A DNA stretch of 64,000 bases from Rhynchospora pubera (GCA_028095005.1 CM051459.1:20632699-20696698), one strand, 5' to 3'; counted from the first letter of the stretch, positions 35,450 to 48,227 are shown. Notes: a model not told the origin generated them from the sequence alone. Translations and numbers: made by a program.

Positions 35450-37021
35450 TGTTGTCCCTAAAATTAGGCCTAGAGGGGGGTGAATAGGCACAAAAATGAA
35501 TTTCTAAACCGGTATGGTTAATATTTGGTTCAATTCAAACTTGGTCTAATACAAACAATCAAAGCACAAGCAATTCAAGTAGCAAGATAATAAAGAGAGA
35601 AAGAGAGAGAGAAATTGAACACGCGATGTATTACGGAGTTCCGACCCGCTAGGAAGTGCTAGCCTTAGTCGTACGTCTCCGGGAGTTTCGCAACCTCGAA
35701 ATGGGCGCGCTCCGTTCAATTCCACAACGAACGGGACTACAACTTCGAACCGAATCACCTCGTCACAAGGACACTCGAGGCGGATCGGCCTAACTCGAAT
35801 AAACAATCTTAAACACTCAAAGGATTGAGGCTCTAACCAAATCACTCAACAAATCTAGCAATTAACACTAGTGGATTGGTTTGCACACTCTAATCTCAAT
35901 GATTTTGCTAAAATAATGCTCAAACACAAGAGAGAGTAATGTCTAACTGGTTGGAGCTCAAAAGGGAGGAGTTTCAAAGGTTTCAAAAGTGTCTAAACAG
36001 TTCCAAGAGGCCCCATATATATAGAGGGCGCCAACAGCTCCAAAGACCAGTCAAAACAGACTCTGGCGTTATACAACGCTATATGGCGTTGTACAACGCT
36101 CAAATAGCCGTTGAAAAATCAAACGGTCACAGACAATAACGTTGTGAGTTGTCAGAGCGTTGTGTAACGCTGTATAGCGTTGCACAACGCTTTAGCAAAA
36201 GTCCAAAGCAGAAGCTCGACAGTTCCGTTGGAACTTGTCAGAGCGTTGTGTAACGCTTGGTAGCGTTGCACAACGAAGTCAAGAAAAGGAACAAGGCAGA
36301 ACTGACAAACTCAAACAATATTGTCAGAACGTCATACGACGCTGACTAGCGTCACACAACGTAGCCGTTGCACAACGCTGTTCAGCATTGCTCTACGCGA
36401 CCAGAGCAACTGAGCGAAGTCTGAGCGAAGTTTAGAGCGTCACACAACGCTATGATGCATGGAACATGGCAGCATGCATGCAGCATCGATGCAGATCGAT
36501 GTCTGAGCAATGCAAAGTTGCCTGCTTCATGACTACGTTGTACAACGCTGAATAGCGTTACACAACATAGGAGCGGCAACGTTGTGTAACGTTACTTAGC
36601 GTTGCACAACGTTCTGACAAGGGGAAATAATGAATTTAACAGGTTTAAAAGCAAATGAACTAACGTTGCACAACGCTACCGAGCGTTGTGTAACGCTGTT
36701 CCAACCTTGTCAGAGATTTTTCAATTTAGAAGCGAAATAACTCAGCGTTGTGTAACGGCAACTGGCGTTGTATGACGCTGGACAGAAAAACTGAGCATTT
36801 TACCAGCAAATTTATTGAGATTAGTTTAGAGTTTAATTAAACCTTAATTACTGACTCTAACTAGACCAAAGCAATCTCTTGAAGCTCCAAACTAAGTGCC
36901 ACACTTGCTTTAATCCATTCTTCAATAAATTTAGCTATAAAACACTAAAAAGAGATGTTAGTTTAAAGGTTTCGGTGTTGTTTTGCAAATCGGCAAATCG
37001 AGAGAAAATGTTTAACCAACA
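35450..37021 (-). mobile_element. Solo Copia LTR nested in family A, rich in palindromic words
   Basis: Written on the plus strand it begins TGTTGTCCCTAAAATTAG and ends TTTAACCAACA (1572 bp), flanked by GTGAC at 35445-35449 and 37022-37026. The sense strand is minus, by comparison with 23258-26744, where a primer site gives the direction. There is no PBS or coding part, so it is a solo LTR left by recombination. The inverted family A copy near 26890 shows the unoccupied site. Between 36061 and 36780 it contains about 19 copies of GCGTTRYRYAACGC and variants. Confidence 0.9.
36061..36780. repeat. Array of about 19 GCGTTRYRYAACGC near-palindromes
   Basis: Examples are GCGTTATACAACGC with GCGTTGTACAACGC near 36066 and 36085, and GCGTTGTGTAACGC with GCGTTGCACAACGC near 36156 and 36177. 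Pairs are about 6 bp apart and recur roughly every 80-110 bp. Variation is mostly in the central purine/pyrimidine positions and keeps the dyad symmetry. It lies in the upstream half of the LTR in sense orientation, where promoter or enhancer sequence would be expected. Confidence 0.88.
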
Positions 37022-37026
37022 GTGAC

Positions 37027-40000
37027 GATTAGAAATATTCTAATCCTAAAGTGTATTTGTCGTTCAAATTATCTCACTATCTCTAATTTACACTAGTAAC
37101 TTGATACTAGTTCATATGCTCGCATTTAACGAAATGTGTTAGCAATGAATAATAAGAGAAATATTGAGAGATATAAAGTAAACTCCGTATATGAAATGAC
37201 TTATTCGTTTAAGTCATTACCATTGAATACGTAGAGTTATCTTTATTAAGAGTTTGTTTAGGAATTGAAGGTTGCATACCTTAATTCTAAAACCTCTCAA
37301 AAACGTCTCCATTTCATATTCAATGATGGATGATTATGTTTAGTAAAAGACCAGTTCTTTTATTATGGATTTGTTTATATGATTTCATGCATCTTGATTG
37401 AATTTGCTTGAAATAGATAAGCAAGTTTTGAATGACAAATAAGATGCGTAAGACTTGACATAAAGTATTTGACTTTCATGTTATAAATAACCGTTTAGTC
37501 ACATACATAAACGAGAATCGCATTACGAGAGTCTCCGTAACGTAGAGCTCGTAAATTCAATTCGATTTCAAATCGATTGATATGCGAATCATGTTTGTTA
37601 AATGACAAAAGCGCCTTTAACCTACAAAGGTTTAAGGACAAGTGACTTGATTAGGACTTTTACATATCGATGTATAAAGACCAATAAGTACTTGTGCGAT
37701 AAAAGGTTATTGATAATTTACTACTTAACCAACGATCATTGTAGATATTAACATATCTATTTGATAAGGTATAAGTAGAACCTTTTGACTAATTCAAAGG
37801 AGTTCAAGTGTAAAGTTGAAAGACCGTTCAAGAGAAAGAAAAAAGTCTTACAATTAATCATGGTAAATAATTAAGTCACATGATTTGAAATATTATCTAA
37901 AGAGTATGAAAGTAGTTTCACAACTCGCTCCATGAGGAATAATATGTCCAAGAGTGGAGGTATCGAACAATATTTTGTATAGTTCGATCGATAATAAATC
38001 AAATTGGCTTACTCGACTCGTATTAGGGAATTATGTTTGAGGACAATATTGTTTACACTGAATGGTGTTCCATCGAAGTCTATTGAGGAAGATATCTTAC
38101 GAGATTTTGATCTCTAAGGATAATGCTTCTTAAGATTTGGTGTTGAGAAGATTATTTCAAGTATTGTTGACTTGTAAGCTTAAACCAAATAAGACACTAT
38201 ATATTTGTAGGATGCTTTATATTAAAAGACACTACTTCCACGAATATGATAAGAACAAAGTAGTTGTTGCTAATCATAATGTAGTCTTGATGAATTGAAA
38301 TTCTCAAGAAAAAGTAGTGGGAGTAAAGTGAGCATTAAAATAGTTTATGCGTCACTACAAAAAGTACTCTTATGGGAAACTTGTCACTCCATACATGGTA
38401 CTTAGTGGGAGTTGAGCGAAACTTCATTCACAAGTTGTTTTGAAAGAAGTTTAATAGTACGCTCCTTCCAATGAGGACTCAACCATCTCACGAGTTGATG
38501 ATGATTCGAGAAACTCATGGAATATATGAGGAGTCAAGAACTCGTTCGACAATTCATTGTGGAAGTAGTTCATGAACCTCAAGTACCAATCCTACAAAAG
38601 ATCAACGAGAGTTGATTGCCTAAGCCGTTTGGTGCATTGGCTTCACGACATTCTCAAACTTAGCATATGAGAATCCGTTGATAAACAAGAAAACGATGGA
38701 ATGATCCGATTCCACATATATGGTTTGAATTCATATGATCTTTAAATAAAATCTATGTATAACAACAAGATATAGACCTTGGTTGATGTTCATGAAGGAG
38801 CAATCCATCAAGAACGTTTAGATCTTCAAAAGGAAAGATCGACATGGATAACAAATCGACTATGTATAAAGCGCGGCTTCTCGCTTGTAGCTATGTCTAA
38901 GTCGATGGCTAGTTGACTACGTACAAAGCACAACTTCTTGCTTGTGGCTATGTATAAGTCAATAAAGATCATTCTAGCAATAGTTGTATTTCATATATGT
39001 CGATATATGGAAAAACACATAAAACCGCCTTCTTCGTATGAATGAAGGAAGATGTTGTGCATTTGACACAAATCGAGGTTTATATATTGCTAAAAAAAAA
39101 ACATACGCATGCTTCAATGATCCATTAATGGATTAAAGCAAGTGTTGTGGAGATTGGAATAAAAGTTTTGACAATGAAGACAAGGAGTTGAACTTCGTCA
39201 AAAGTATCTTGTATATACAAGATATTCAGTGGAAGCATAATTGTATTACTTGTATTGTTCAAGATAACAATTCATTAATTGGGAATAACATTAAGAAAAT
39301 GAATATTGTCAAGATCTATTTGGAGAATGCTTTCTCAAATGAGAACTTGGGCGAAATCACCTGATCCTAGGAAACAAATCTATGAAGATAGATTATGATG
39401 GATGTTAGGTTTGAGCAAATATGCATATGTTGACGAAGTGTTCTAGAAACACGAAAGTTACACTCCAAGAAAGGATGTCTAACTGTACGTCACGTGGCAT
39501 GACTTGAGTGTTTAACTCGGTTTACTGCAACTCAATTCGAGAAAGTGCATGAAACAGTTCAAGCATTCTTTCATTATGAGTTTCATTTTATACGCCATAT
39601 TTATGCATATGCCCCAATGTGTAGTATCCAAAGGATATGACAAACAGTTGTCAAATGGATACAAGAGAGACACATTTGGACGATAATCAAGGATATCCTC
39701 GAGTACCTTATGAGAAAGAGTGATATAATATTTCATCTCTTAAGATGAAAGAAATCTCGTGTAAGTTGTTACACTGATAAAATTTTTCAAAGGATTGATA
39801 TAATCACGATTGAGCTACATATTTTGCTTAAAAGGTGGTGTTGTAAGTTTAGAAAGTGTTCTAAATGGAATATTACAACCGTTTCCGTCACCAAAGTAAA
39901 ATACATAGCAACTTGTGAAGCAATAAAAGAAGTTTATTTTGGATCGAGTTCTTAGTTGAGCTATTATGGTTCTATGCATCTCGAACCACAACTTACTCCT

Positions 40001-40333
40001 AAAGAACCCAATGTTACATTGGAGATTCAAATATGATCTATAACGATATCACTTGATATCATATGATGATGATCAAGAACATATATATAGTTGTATATAT
40101 ATATAGGGTCGAACAAATTTGGATAGGTTCGCGAACACAGCGAACACTCTAGCATGACCTCTACCTTGAGCAGTATACGAGATGCAATTATGCATCCATA
40201 CGTGGTAGACGTATGAGTAACTAGCTTTAAGCATATTATTTATTTTGAGGTCCGAGACATGTATATATGTAGATATATGACATCGTTCTCAATTCTTCGT
40301 TGGCTAGAAATCACTACTGATTGACTCTAGGCC
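37027..40333 (+). pseudogene. Decayed Copia pol (RT/RNase H) in family A
   Basis: No frame longer than about 75 codons survives, but scattered plus-strand translation near 39350-40010 still resembles Copia pol. GEIT followed by ILG-like residues resembles the DLG...YFLGI reverse-transcriptase motif. SKYAYVDEV resembles the LSQ.KY...L motif, and TKVKYIATCEAIKEVYF resembles the RNase H motif ST..AEYIA...A.KE..W. Stops and frameshifts are dense. The remainder (37027-39350) is likely pol too, but I cannot place domains. The segment runs up to the polypurine tract. Confidence 0.6.
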
Positions 40334-40344
40334 AAGTGGGAGAT
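40334..40344 (+). other. Polypurine tract of family A element
   Basis: AAGTGGGAGAT immediately precedes the 3' LTR (TGTTAG at 40345). The context GGCCAAGTGGGAGATTGTTAG is the standard Copia arrangement for priming plus-strand DNA synthesis. Confidence 0.88.
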
Positions 40345-42104
40345 TGTTAGAGTTATGTCCTAGAAGTCAATAATTTAATGACTTAATTATTAGTTTATGT
40401 TATGGATGATATTTTATCATCTGTTCCTTGATTTATGTGTTGACAGTTCATTCAGGTTGAGGATCTGAATTATAGATCACTGTGTTTCATTTAGTAGTAA
40501 ATGACAACAATAAATCTAAAGCGTCCATAATCTTGATAATTAACAAGGAACATTAATTATTAATAAGATTAGTATGCAAGTTAAGTGATGATTAAGTTCT
40601 ATAAATCACAGGTTAAGAGTAACCAACTTAATTGCATATGTTTATGTTAATTGAACATAGTACAGGACATGACCCAACGAAATAAATATATGGATTGTGT
40701 TATGTGTCATTATTTATTTCGTTATGATTTTGATTCTAAGTTTGAGATATTTATCTTTTTCACATGAGGATAGGTTCAATAAATATCGTCTACCGCTGAT
40801 TCTCAATAAGGGCTGCTATACGGACGTTATTTATGTTCTCTTGAATTGTGCGGGGAAAAGCTAAATAGTCAAGAAAACCGTATGTCCCTCATTAATTCAC
40901 TTAGTGAGTGACGATATCTGTTTGGGCCCCTTGATGGAGATAGATTGTTTGCTAGCAACTGATACAATTATCTCTAAATCAAGAAACATATAATCTGCAA
41001 GAATGACACATTCCTATCTTGGATTATACGGTGATATCGTGTGACATAAGAATCAAAATAGAGATATACCTTTATTCTCTTATGCAGGATTGAAATATTG
41101 TAGCTGTACACTATTTATGCGAATTGGGAATCATAACGTGTTGCTAGATACCGCTTATGATTATTGGAATTAAATAGCGATTTAACTCCATGTCCAACGT
41201 AGCATAAATCCTCAAAGGGTCACACAAAATTGGTGTTTTAACCATGCGTGCATTATTTATTTATTTGCAATAATTGGTATTGCAAAATATGATAAGTTGA
41301 TTAATTAATTAAATAGCGTTATAGACCGTTATAATTAATTAAATCAAAGGGATCATATAGAAATAAATTAATGCATTTTCTAATCCCTAAATAATTATTA
41401 TTGAGTTAATAATTATTTATTTCAACACATATGCATATTATAGGGCTTTAATTAAATAGTTAATTAAAGACCCAATAGGGAACCAAATTGAGAGCAACAA
41501 AAGGGGCCATTTAATGATTGATTGAGTGGACCCATGAGGCAAAGCAAATAGCCCATAAAGGCCCTTATTGTGGCCGGCCATACATAGAGGTAGGTGGGGT
41601 GGCAATTTAGTAAATAGTTGGTGTGAGGTAGGTAGGGTTTGCACACTATATAAAGGGTTGTATGGTTGCAAATTCCCCCCTCTCTCTCTCTCCCACTAAC
41701 CTAGCCGCCCCCTCTCTTTTGGTAGGCGCCTCCTCCCTCTCATCTCTCCCTATTGCTCATGTGTTGAGCCCCATTCTTCCACAAATTGATTAGTTCATTT
41801 GCTAGAAGAACGGAAAAGCTAGGGATTAGTCATATCCTCCAAGTTACTAGCATAGCTTGTTGAGGATTTGGTTAATACCAAGTGGACTCGAGGAGCTTTC
41901 GACAAGGAGGCCGAAAGAGCAAGCACCACCTTCATCCTAGCCGCGGTTCAAATCCCCTTGGTTACGATATCAAGGGAGGTACATCTTTGAACCCTTTCTC
42001 TTGTGTGAATGGCTTAGTACTAGTTCCTATGTGTGTGCATGCTTAATTATGGGTAATTAATAGTAATTATCTTTGAAAAATTAAAATTGTGCACTTAACT
42101 AACA
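40345..42104 (+). repeat. 3' LTR of family A element
   Basis: 1760 bp, nearly identical to 30878-32637; the observed differences are mostly transitions. TATA box at 41647-41654. Followed by the CATAG target duplication. Confidence 0.93.
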
Positions 42105-42109
42105 CATAG

Positions 42110-44617
42110 CTGGAGGTTGAAAATTTAACACACTTGATGTATATTTAAATAATTTCTTAGGATTGTCAAAAGTGTCAAATTAATTTTTTTTGTCGGTGCA
42201 TAAAATAAATTTTGATTAAATATACACATATAAAAAAACGAGATGATGTGTTGGTCCAATCAAACGTACTAAAACATCTATGCAAGATGAATTATCTTCC
42301 AACAACCACTTTGACCCTGTCAATGGGAAAAAAAAAAGGACAAGAAATGCTGATGCGAGAAACTAATGACTTGATTATTCATTTTTGACATCCAAACTAT
42401 ATTATTTATTTATTATATCATGTCCTTATGTTGTTGCTTACTAGAGTTGTCTCGGAAATACACACCGAAGAGACATGCTAGATAATATACGCCTAATTGT
42501 ATTGAAATTATCGAAATTTTAGTTCTGACATCCAATAAATTTCAAAACCATAGTCTAAAGATGAAATTAATTGTTAATTAATTCCAATACGCCACCGGCA
42601 TAATAATTTACTACTCCCACGCTAGGCTTAAAATGGATCAAAAGAAAATGCACAAGACCATTGGCTGGTGTGCTTTTCTATGTCATATTTGTCAATTGCA
42701 CTGGGGCAGGTACAATGTATTAATCTATTTATAGTTCTTGATCACATTGGTGAAAATAAAATAATGAAAAAGAAGATAGAGAAACAAAATTGAAAATGGG
42801 GCGAGATCAAATGACTAATCCACCGTCTTATCAAGGGAAAAAAAAACAAAACAAGGGGAGTTATCCACCGAATTATTAATTTCATTATAAAAGTCCTTTG
42901 GATGAAGAGATCTGTTAAGCTCATTGGTCTTACTGTATTGTGACCTCGTCATGCGAGATGGAATCTCTTGCTTCCGAGAGTATAATGTGTGATTTATTGA
43001 GGTCACTACTCAAAACATTTTTAAATCTCTTTCAATCCGAATCATTAACTTTTTTTTTTTTTTGGAATGGCGAATCATTTACTTCTGAAACACTGTAATG
43101 TGTCCCTCGATCAGTTTAATTGCAACAATTATTGCAATCAAGTTTCTTAAAAATAGATTGTTCAGTAAGGTCCCGCTCCTTCGCAAATTATTTGAAAGTG
43201 TTTGCAATTATAACGTTGTCATCAATTATAAATGATTATTGTGGTCTGAAGGCTGATTACTGTGGCAACTGAAATAATTAGTCAACAGGTAAAAAAATAA
43301 TACTTGAACCCAATTTAACACAAAAACACTTAGGTAGAACAATAAATTGTTAGAAATAAAATATTAATTCACCATAATATTTATTAATTAACAGCCCAAG
43401 AAGGCAAGAATTATGCATTTCATATAAAATTCAGAAATCATAATAAAAGTTACAGTTTTGTAGTGAAGACATATAGTAAGGCGGAAGATCTAGTCTTCTT
43501 CATTTTTCTTAGCAATTTTTTATGGCAGAAATAATGGCGTTTTTCTGATTGTCTGATTTTCTTTATGGGCGAAATAAAGGGAAAATGTGTCAATTATGAC
43601 GGAATTTTATAATTAATACTAAGACAATTGATGGAAACAAAACTTGAATGAATATGGTCCATTGATTTTCCACCAAAATCAATGAACCCTTTAATTATAA
43701 TTCATAAGTGAATTTGGTTCAGATTCAATCATATAGGTCACTTAATAAATAATTAATATAATTAATTATAACATATATATTGTTAGAATTTATCAAATGA
43801 AAATATATGTTATTTTTATGCATAAAAATTATATATATATTTTTAAATTAAAAGACATCATTTCAAATGCAATACTTTCACATGATACGCGGACAGTAAA
43901 AGATGCACGTTCAAAAACTCTGATAACGCTAAACGCTCCCAACATTTTTGAGCGGATCATGATAAACGGCTAGCAAATCTTCCAGTTCAATTTAAAGCAT
44001 TACTTATAAGTGCACTGCTCTTATCCTAAAAATATAAGAAATAATACAGAAGGGAAAATGTGGGATGCGAAAGCAACTAAATAAAACAAAATGATTTCAA
44101 TCATGTTAAACCTTAGAAAATATAATTTATGAAAAAAAGATATAGGCCCTCATCAAAATCACATTTTTTTAAATATTGGATTTCATTTCGTTAGACAATT
44201 TTGATCAAAATGAACGAATTTGGTGTCATTTGGTTAGAATTCTTATATAATTAAATCCAACGAAATCCTATGAAATTAATTCAAATGAAATAAAATCCCA
44301 CGTAAAAATTATTTTGATCATGGCCATAATTTTTAAAAAATAAATCAGGCGTTTGTTTAGAAGCAAAAATTTCTTATATATTCATAGCTTTCTAAGTATT
44401 CGTACAATTTTGAAGTAAATCTATGGATAACTTACGTAACATTCTAAGGAATTATTAGAACAGGTTTGATGATTAATGGTACAGAGTTTATTAAAAAAAA
44501 AATGGAAAAATGAAGGATGGAGATATGGGATTTCGCATTAGCTGCTATAGTTTTGATGGCAGTGGAGGTGTCACGTGAAACTTCTCACGAATATCAATGT
44601 CTCATATTACATTCTTA
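42110..44617. other. No gene recognised
   Basis: About 2.5 kb of AT-rich sequence (poly-A and poly-T runs, one at 43051-43062). Short frames here show no family resemblance. No inverted repeats with clear target duplications were found. Confidence 0.5.
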
Positions 44618-45422
44618 GAGCGTTTGTTTGTGTAGTAAAGAATTGCATAAGTTAAGAATGTCTAAGTGTTTATGTAGTGTTATGTAATAGATATTTGATT
44701 GTGTAGTAAGGATGACTAACTTAATGCATGCATATATTCATGTCAAAAGACTAAAATACCTTTAAATTTAAATTATTTAATTTGAATTACTTATGTATTA
44801 TACGTTGTGACCTAATTAATGTTAATTACTAATAAATCATTTTTATTATTATGAAATATTAATAATATTTAATAAGTAACAATAATTATTAAAAATCATA
44901 ATTAATAATAAAGATTAATTATTATAATTAATAATATTTAACAAGTAATATTAATTATTAATAATAATGGTTTAAGAATAATAATTAATTAAATATAATT
45001 AATGAATAATAATTTGTTATTATAAAATAAATAATAATATTTATAATAATTATTTATTAATTAATATTAATTATTTGTTAATTATTAATTATTATAAAAA
45101 TTAATTTTAATGGCAATAAGAAAACATTTTATTATTATGAAATATTATTAATTAATTATTATTATTAATTAAAATTACTTGTTAAATATTATTATTTATT
45201 ATTTATAATAATTATTATTTATTAATAAGTCTGATTTTTGAATAGTTGTTGTTACTTACTAAATATTATTAATTATTTTTAAGGGGTATTGTTGGGAAAA
45301 AAATTAAATGGGACCGGTGCATAAGTTATGTACCCTTAAGGCATCTTATGTAAGAGGTGTTTGATGACTTAAGAATGTATTATTTAAGTTATGCATCTTT
45401 TAAGTCACAAACAAACGGAGCC
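44618..45422. mobile_element. MITE of about 805 bp with GCTCCGTTTGTTTGTG tips
   Basis: The left tip is GAGCGTTTGTTTGTG and the right tip CACAAACAAACGGAGCC, inverted with two or three mismatches. Further inverted blocks lie inside (TAAGTTATGC-like near both ends). The core (44760-45280) is almost pure A/T with many TAATAATTA words. Flanks are TTA on the left and TAA on the right, so the target duplication may be just TA. These tips resemble PIF/Harbinger or hAT MITEs. Confidence 0.65.
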
Positions 45423-45797
45423 TAAGTATTTAAAATAAATTTCTAAATCTTGCTTGGAACATTAAATCTTAATTACATGTTTTGCATTAATTGTAAAACA
45501 CCCAATGTCGTCGTTATGAATGCAGATGTAGACTACAACATAGTAAATTATACATGTAAAAAAAACAATTTGAAGATCTAGATGAGAATTAAGTCTTTCA
45601 ATTATAAAAAGTAAAAAAAATCTTCAATTAAAATTTGATATCAAAGATTTCAGTGAGAGAACATTATTTCCGCAAGCAGCACTTATAATTAAAAATATCG
45701 GAAAAAAATTATATTTTACAATGATGCAATTTGTAAAGGTACCGTAAGCACCGATTAAAATGCAAATCCCGTCCTTTGCAATTTGTAAAAATAAATT

Positions 45798-46209
45798 GAG
45801 AAAATGCTAGTGTCCAATATATAGGACGGATGGACTCCGTCTAATACGATCGTTTTCACGTTTTTAAATTTTAAATAACCGATCCGAACCGTTCAATATG
45901 TTCTCCATATTGAAAACGTATAAGAAACCAATTTTTACATTTTTTTCAAAATTTTTTACTATTTTTTTTATATTTTAGAAAATCGTTGTTATTGGACAAT
46001 CCATAATGTTTATATCATGAATTTTAAAAAATACAAAAAAAATAGTAAAACTTTTCGAAAAAATGTAAAAATTGGTTTCTTGTAAGTTTTCAATATTGAA
46101 AATATATTGAACGGTTCGGATCGGTCATTTGAAATTTAAAAATATAAAAACGATCGTATTGGACGAACCCATCCGTCCTATATACATTTATAGGACACTA
46201 GTATTTTTC
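45798..46209. mobile_element. 412-bp hairpin MITE with 9-bp TSD
   Basis: Long inverted repeat with tips GAAAATGCTAGTGTCC and GGACACTAGTATTTTTC; the arms include CGATCGTTTT, CCGATCCGAACCGTTCAAT and AAACCAATTTTTACATTTTT with their inverses. AAATAAATT flanks both ends (45789-45797 and 46210-46218), a perfect 9-bp target duplication. It encodes no protein and appears to be a Mutator-type MITE. Confidence 0.87.
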
Positions 46210-46218
46210 AAATAAATT

Positions 46219-47611
46219 TCTTCTTTGGTTTCTGTATAGTGTGAATTTTCTAGTGTAAAATTAGTGGAGAACGCACGGTGAGCAGATACAAGGGAGACAG
46301 CGCCAAAAATAGTGGCGGCACTTGCGTTGGGAAAAGTTCTGATACAAAATCTTTTGTTTAGGGAAGTGCATATGGCATTGATTTTTTATCTAATTGGATT
46401 AATCTTTACATAATTTAGAACAATATAATATGGAGTCACCTTTTCTTAAAACTTCGGTGCACTGCTTGCCCATGTGCATCCTCTTTTGCTAGATGATTTT
46501 TGGATAATTTAACAAAAAATTGGACGGCGGTTAAGATTTGAAGTTGCATCCTTCAATTTTTTTACTGCTCTATCTGTTCTAAGTCAAGCTCTACGCGGTA
46601 AAGTTGATCTTTTCATCATGAGAATGGCAAGAATATATGGTTTCTTCTTCCAGCGTGCTGTTTATTTATTTATTTTTTTGCAACAGGTACCTTCCAAGAA
46701 ATTACACAAAGAAAACACGTATTTTCTGAGAAATCGTAAAATGTTTCTATTATTTTTATTACTGTAGTGTACAAAAAAAGAAGAGAAAAATGGTCGGAAA
46801 GAGAAATACTGTATTAAAACTTGCTAGAGAATACCGTAAAAGTTATGAAATGCTTACATGTCACAGGTAAAAAATCTCTCAATTCTATTTGATAAAATCC
46901 GGCCCCCAAATTAATAGTTAAGAACATTACAGAAGTAGAACATCTAAACAAGGACTATCCAATGTGATATTATCTTTTTTTATTAGATTTTTATATCTAA
47001 AGTTCTAGTCAACTGCAAATGACCCGAAAATTATTAGATGTCTTAATTATGCGATTAAAAAATAGTAACTTTTATTTGTAATAACTATAACTAATATGGT
47101 AAAAAGCACCAACCAAACTACACAGGAAAGAGTCAGAGGACATTTCATACGTCTACCATTCTACTACTTGAAGAGCCTACGCTGGAGGATGGCAAATTTC
47201 GTTAATTAGGCCATTATCGAGGTCAGAGTTTTACGCAGTCAGATCATGCACCCGATTCGTTCAACAGGGACAAAATATAGAGCCGTTAATTGAATATTCC
47301 AAGTGGAGGATTTATGGAAATATTAACCGTAGGTTTTTTATATGCACTTATTCTTACCTTTTTTTTTTTTTTTACTGCGTATGAATAACTGGTTAAAAGA
47401 ACTTTGTAATGTTCAATTCTTTAAATCCGTCTTCCGAATAATTATTATTTTGTTGACATGGAAATAATTATTATTTCGAATTATAGAAAGTGATCCTTCG
47501 ATACCCATTGAAGATTAAAGTTGGATTTAAAATTTAAAGTGAAAATTGGACGAGAATGAGATCACGAGGGCAAAAGAAATAGCTGACTGGAATATGGAAG
47601 GACAAGTACAA
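46219..47611. other. No gene recognised
   Basis: About 1.4 kb of AT-rich intergenic sequence with no long frame, RNA gene or repeat I can name. Confidence 0.5.
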
Positions 47612-47620
47612 CTGTAAACA

Positions 47621-48227
47621 GAGAAAGTTTAATATGCACTATAAGCTCCGTTTGGATGCGTTGAGAATAAGGTAGGAAGAAGGAAGAAGGGAAGAAATTT
47701 ATTGGGAAGGGGTAAATTTATTGGGAAGTGTGTAACTTTTGTGAAGAGTTTGGATGGTTAGAAATAAATTTATTGGTAAAAAGTGATTATTTCTTATTTC
47801 TTATTCCGGGAAGAAGCCATCCAAACGGAGCCATAGTGCATAGAGATTTCTATGCACCACGGACTTTTTCGGGAGTATTTTTATAAATTAACAAATCTAA
47901 TTTAACCAATCTAATCTACATATTAAAATCTCATAGCTAACCAAATTTTATAATTTTTTAGATTTTATTACTATTTTTTTTAATTTTTTAAAAATATGTC
48001 ATTTTTGGAATGTTATACTATTTACAATATTTCTAAAATGGCATGTTTTAAAAAATTCGATAAAAATAGTAATAAAATCTCAAAAATTGAAAAATTTTGT
48101 TTTCTATGAGATTTTAATATGTAGATTAAATTGGTTAAATTAGATTTGTCAATTTACAAAAATAACTCCGAAAAAATTCGTGGTACATAAAAACTCCTAT
48201 GCACTATGGTGCATATTAAACTTTCTC
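47621..48227. mobile_element. Hairpin MITE, copy 2, itself interrupted by another MITE
   Basis: Same family as 30346-30762: tips GAGAAAGTTTAATATGCAC and inverse, same internal arms. The flanks CTGTAAACA (47612-47620) and CTGTAAATA (48228-48236) are a 9-bp target duplication with one mismatch. At 47644-47832 it contains a second MITE, so its uninterrupted length is close to copy 1. Confidence 0.85.
47644..47832. mobile_element. Nested MITE of about 189 bp (GCTCCGTTTGGATG tips)
   Basis: Left tip AGCTCCGTTTGGATG, right tip CATCCAAACGGAGCC. Comparison with MITE copy 1 shows that ATA is duplicated at the ends (47641-47643 and 47833-47835). The core has repeated AAATTTATTGGGAAG blocks. It resembles PIF/Harbinger-like MITEs, although the usual target is TWA. 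Confidence 0.78.

Larger units (their letters stand above)
30878..42104 (+). mobile_element. Complete family A Ty1/copia retrotransposon, non-autonomous, recent
   Basis: Two 1760-bp LTRs (30878-32637 and 40345-42104) start TGTTAGAGTTATGTCC and end TTAACTAACA. The 5-bp target duplication CATAG is perfect (30873-30877 and 42105-42109). The primer site is at 32639 and the polypurine tract AAGTGGGAGAT at 40334-40344. By eye the LTRs differ at roughly 15-20 positions, implying recent insertion. The 7.7-kb internal region has no long frame: 32650-35449 is non-coding leader, then a nested solo LTR (35450-37021), then decayed pol sequence. Movement must have relied on proteins supplied in trans, unless the pol decayed unusually fast. 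Confidence 0.93.

Noticed and set aside
36061..36780. Regularly recurring 14-bp repeat that could look like a CRISPR array
   Set aside because: Plant nuclear DNA; repeats are short, degenerate and irregularly spaced, and they lie inside an LTR with clear target duplications.
44760..45280. AT-rich core as a replication origin or matrix attachment region
   Set aside because: Composition alone is not evidence; it lies inside a MITE with inverted tips.
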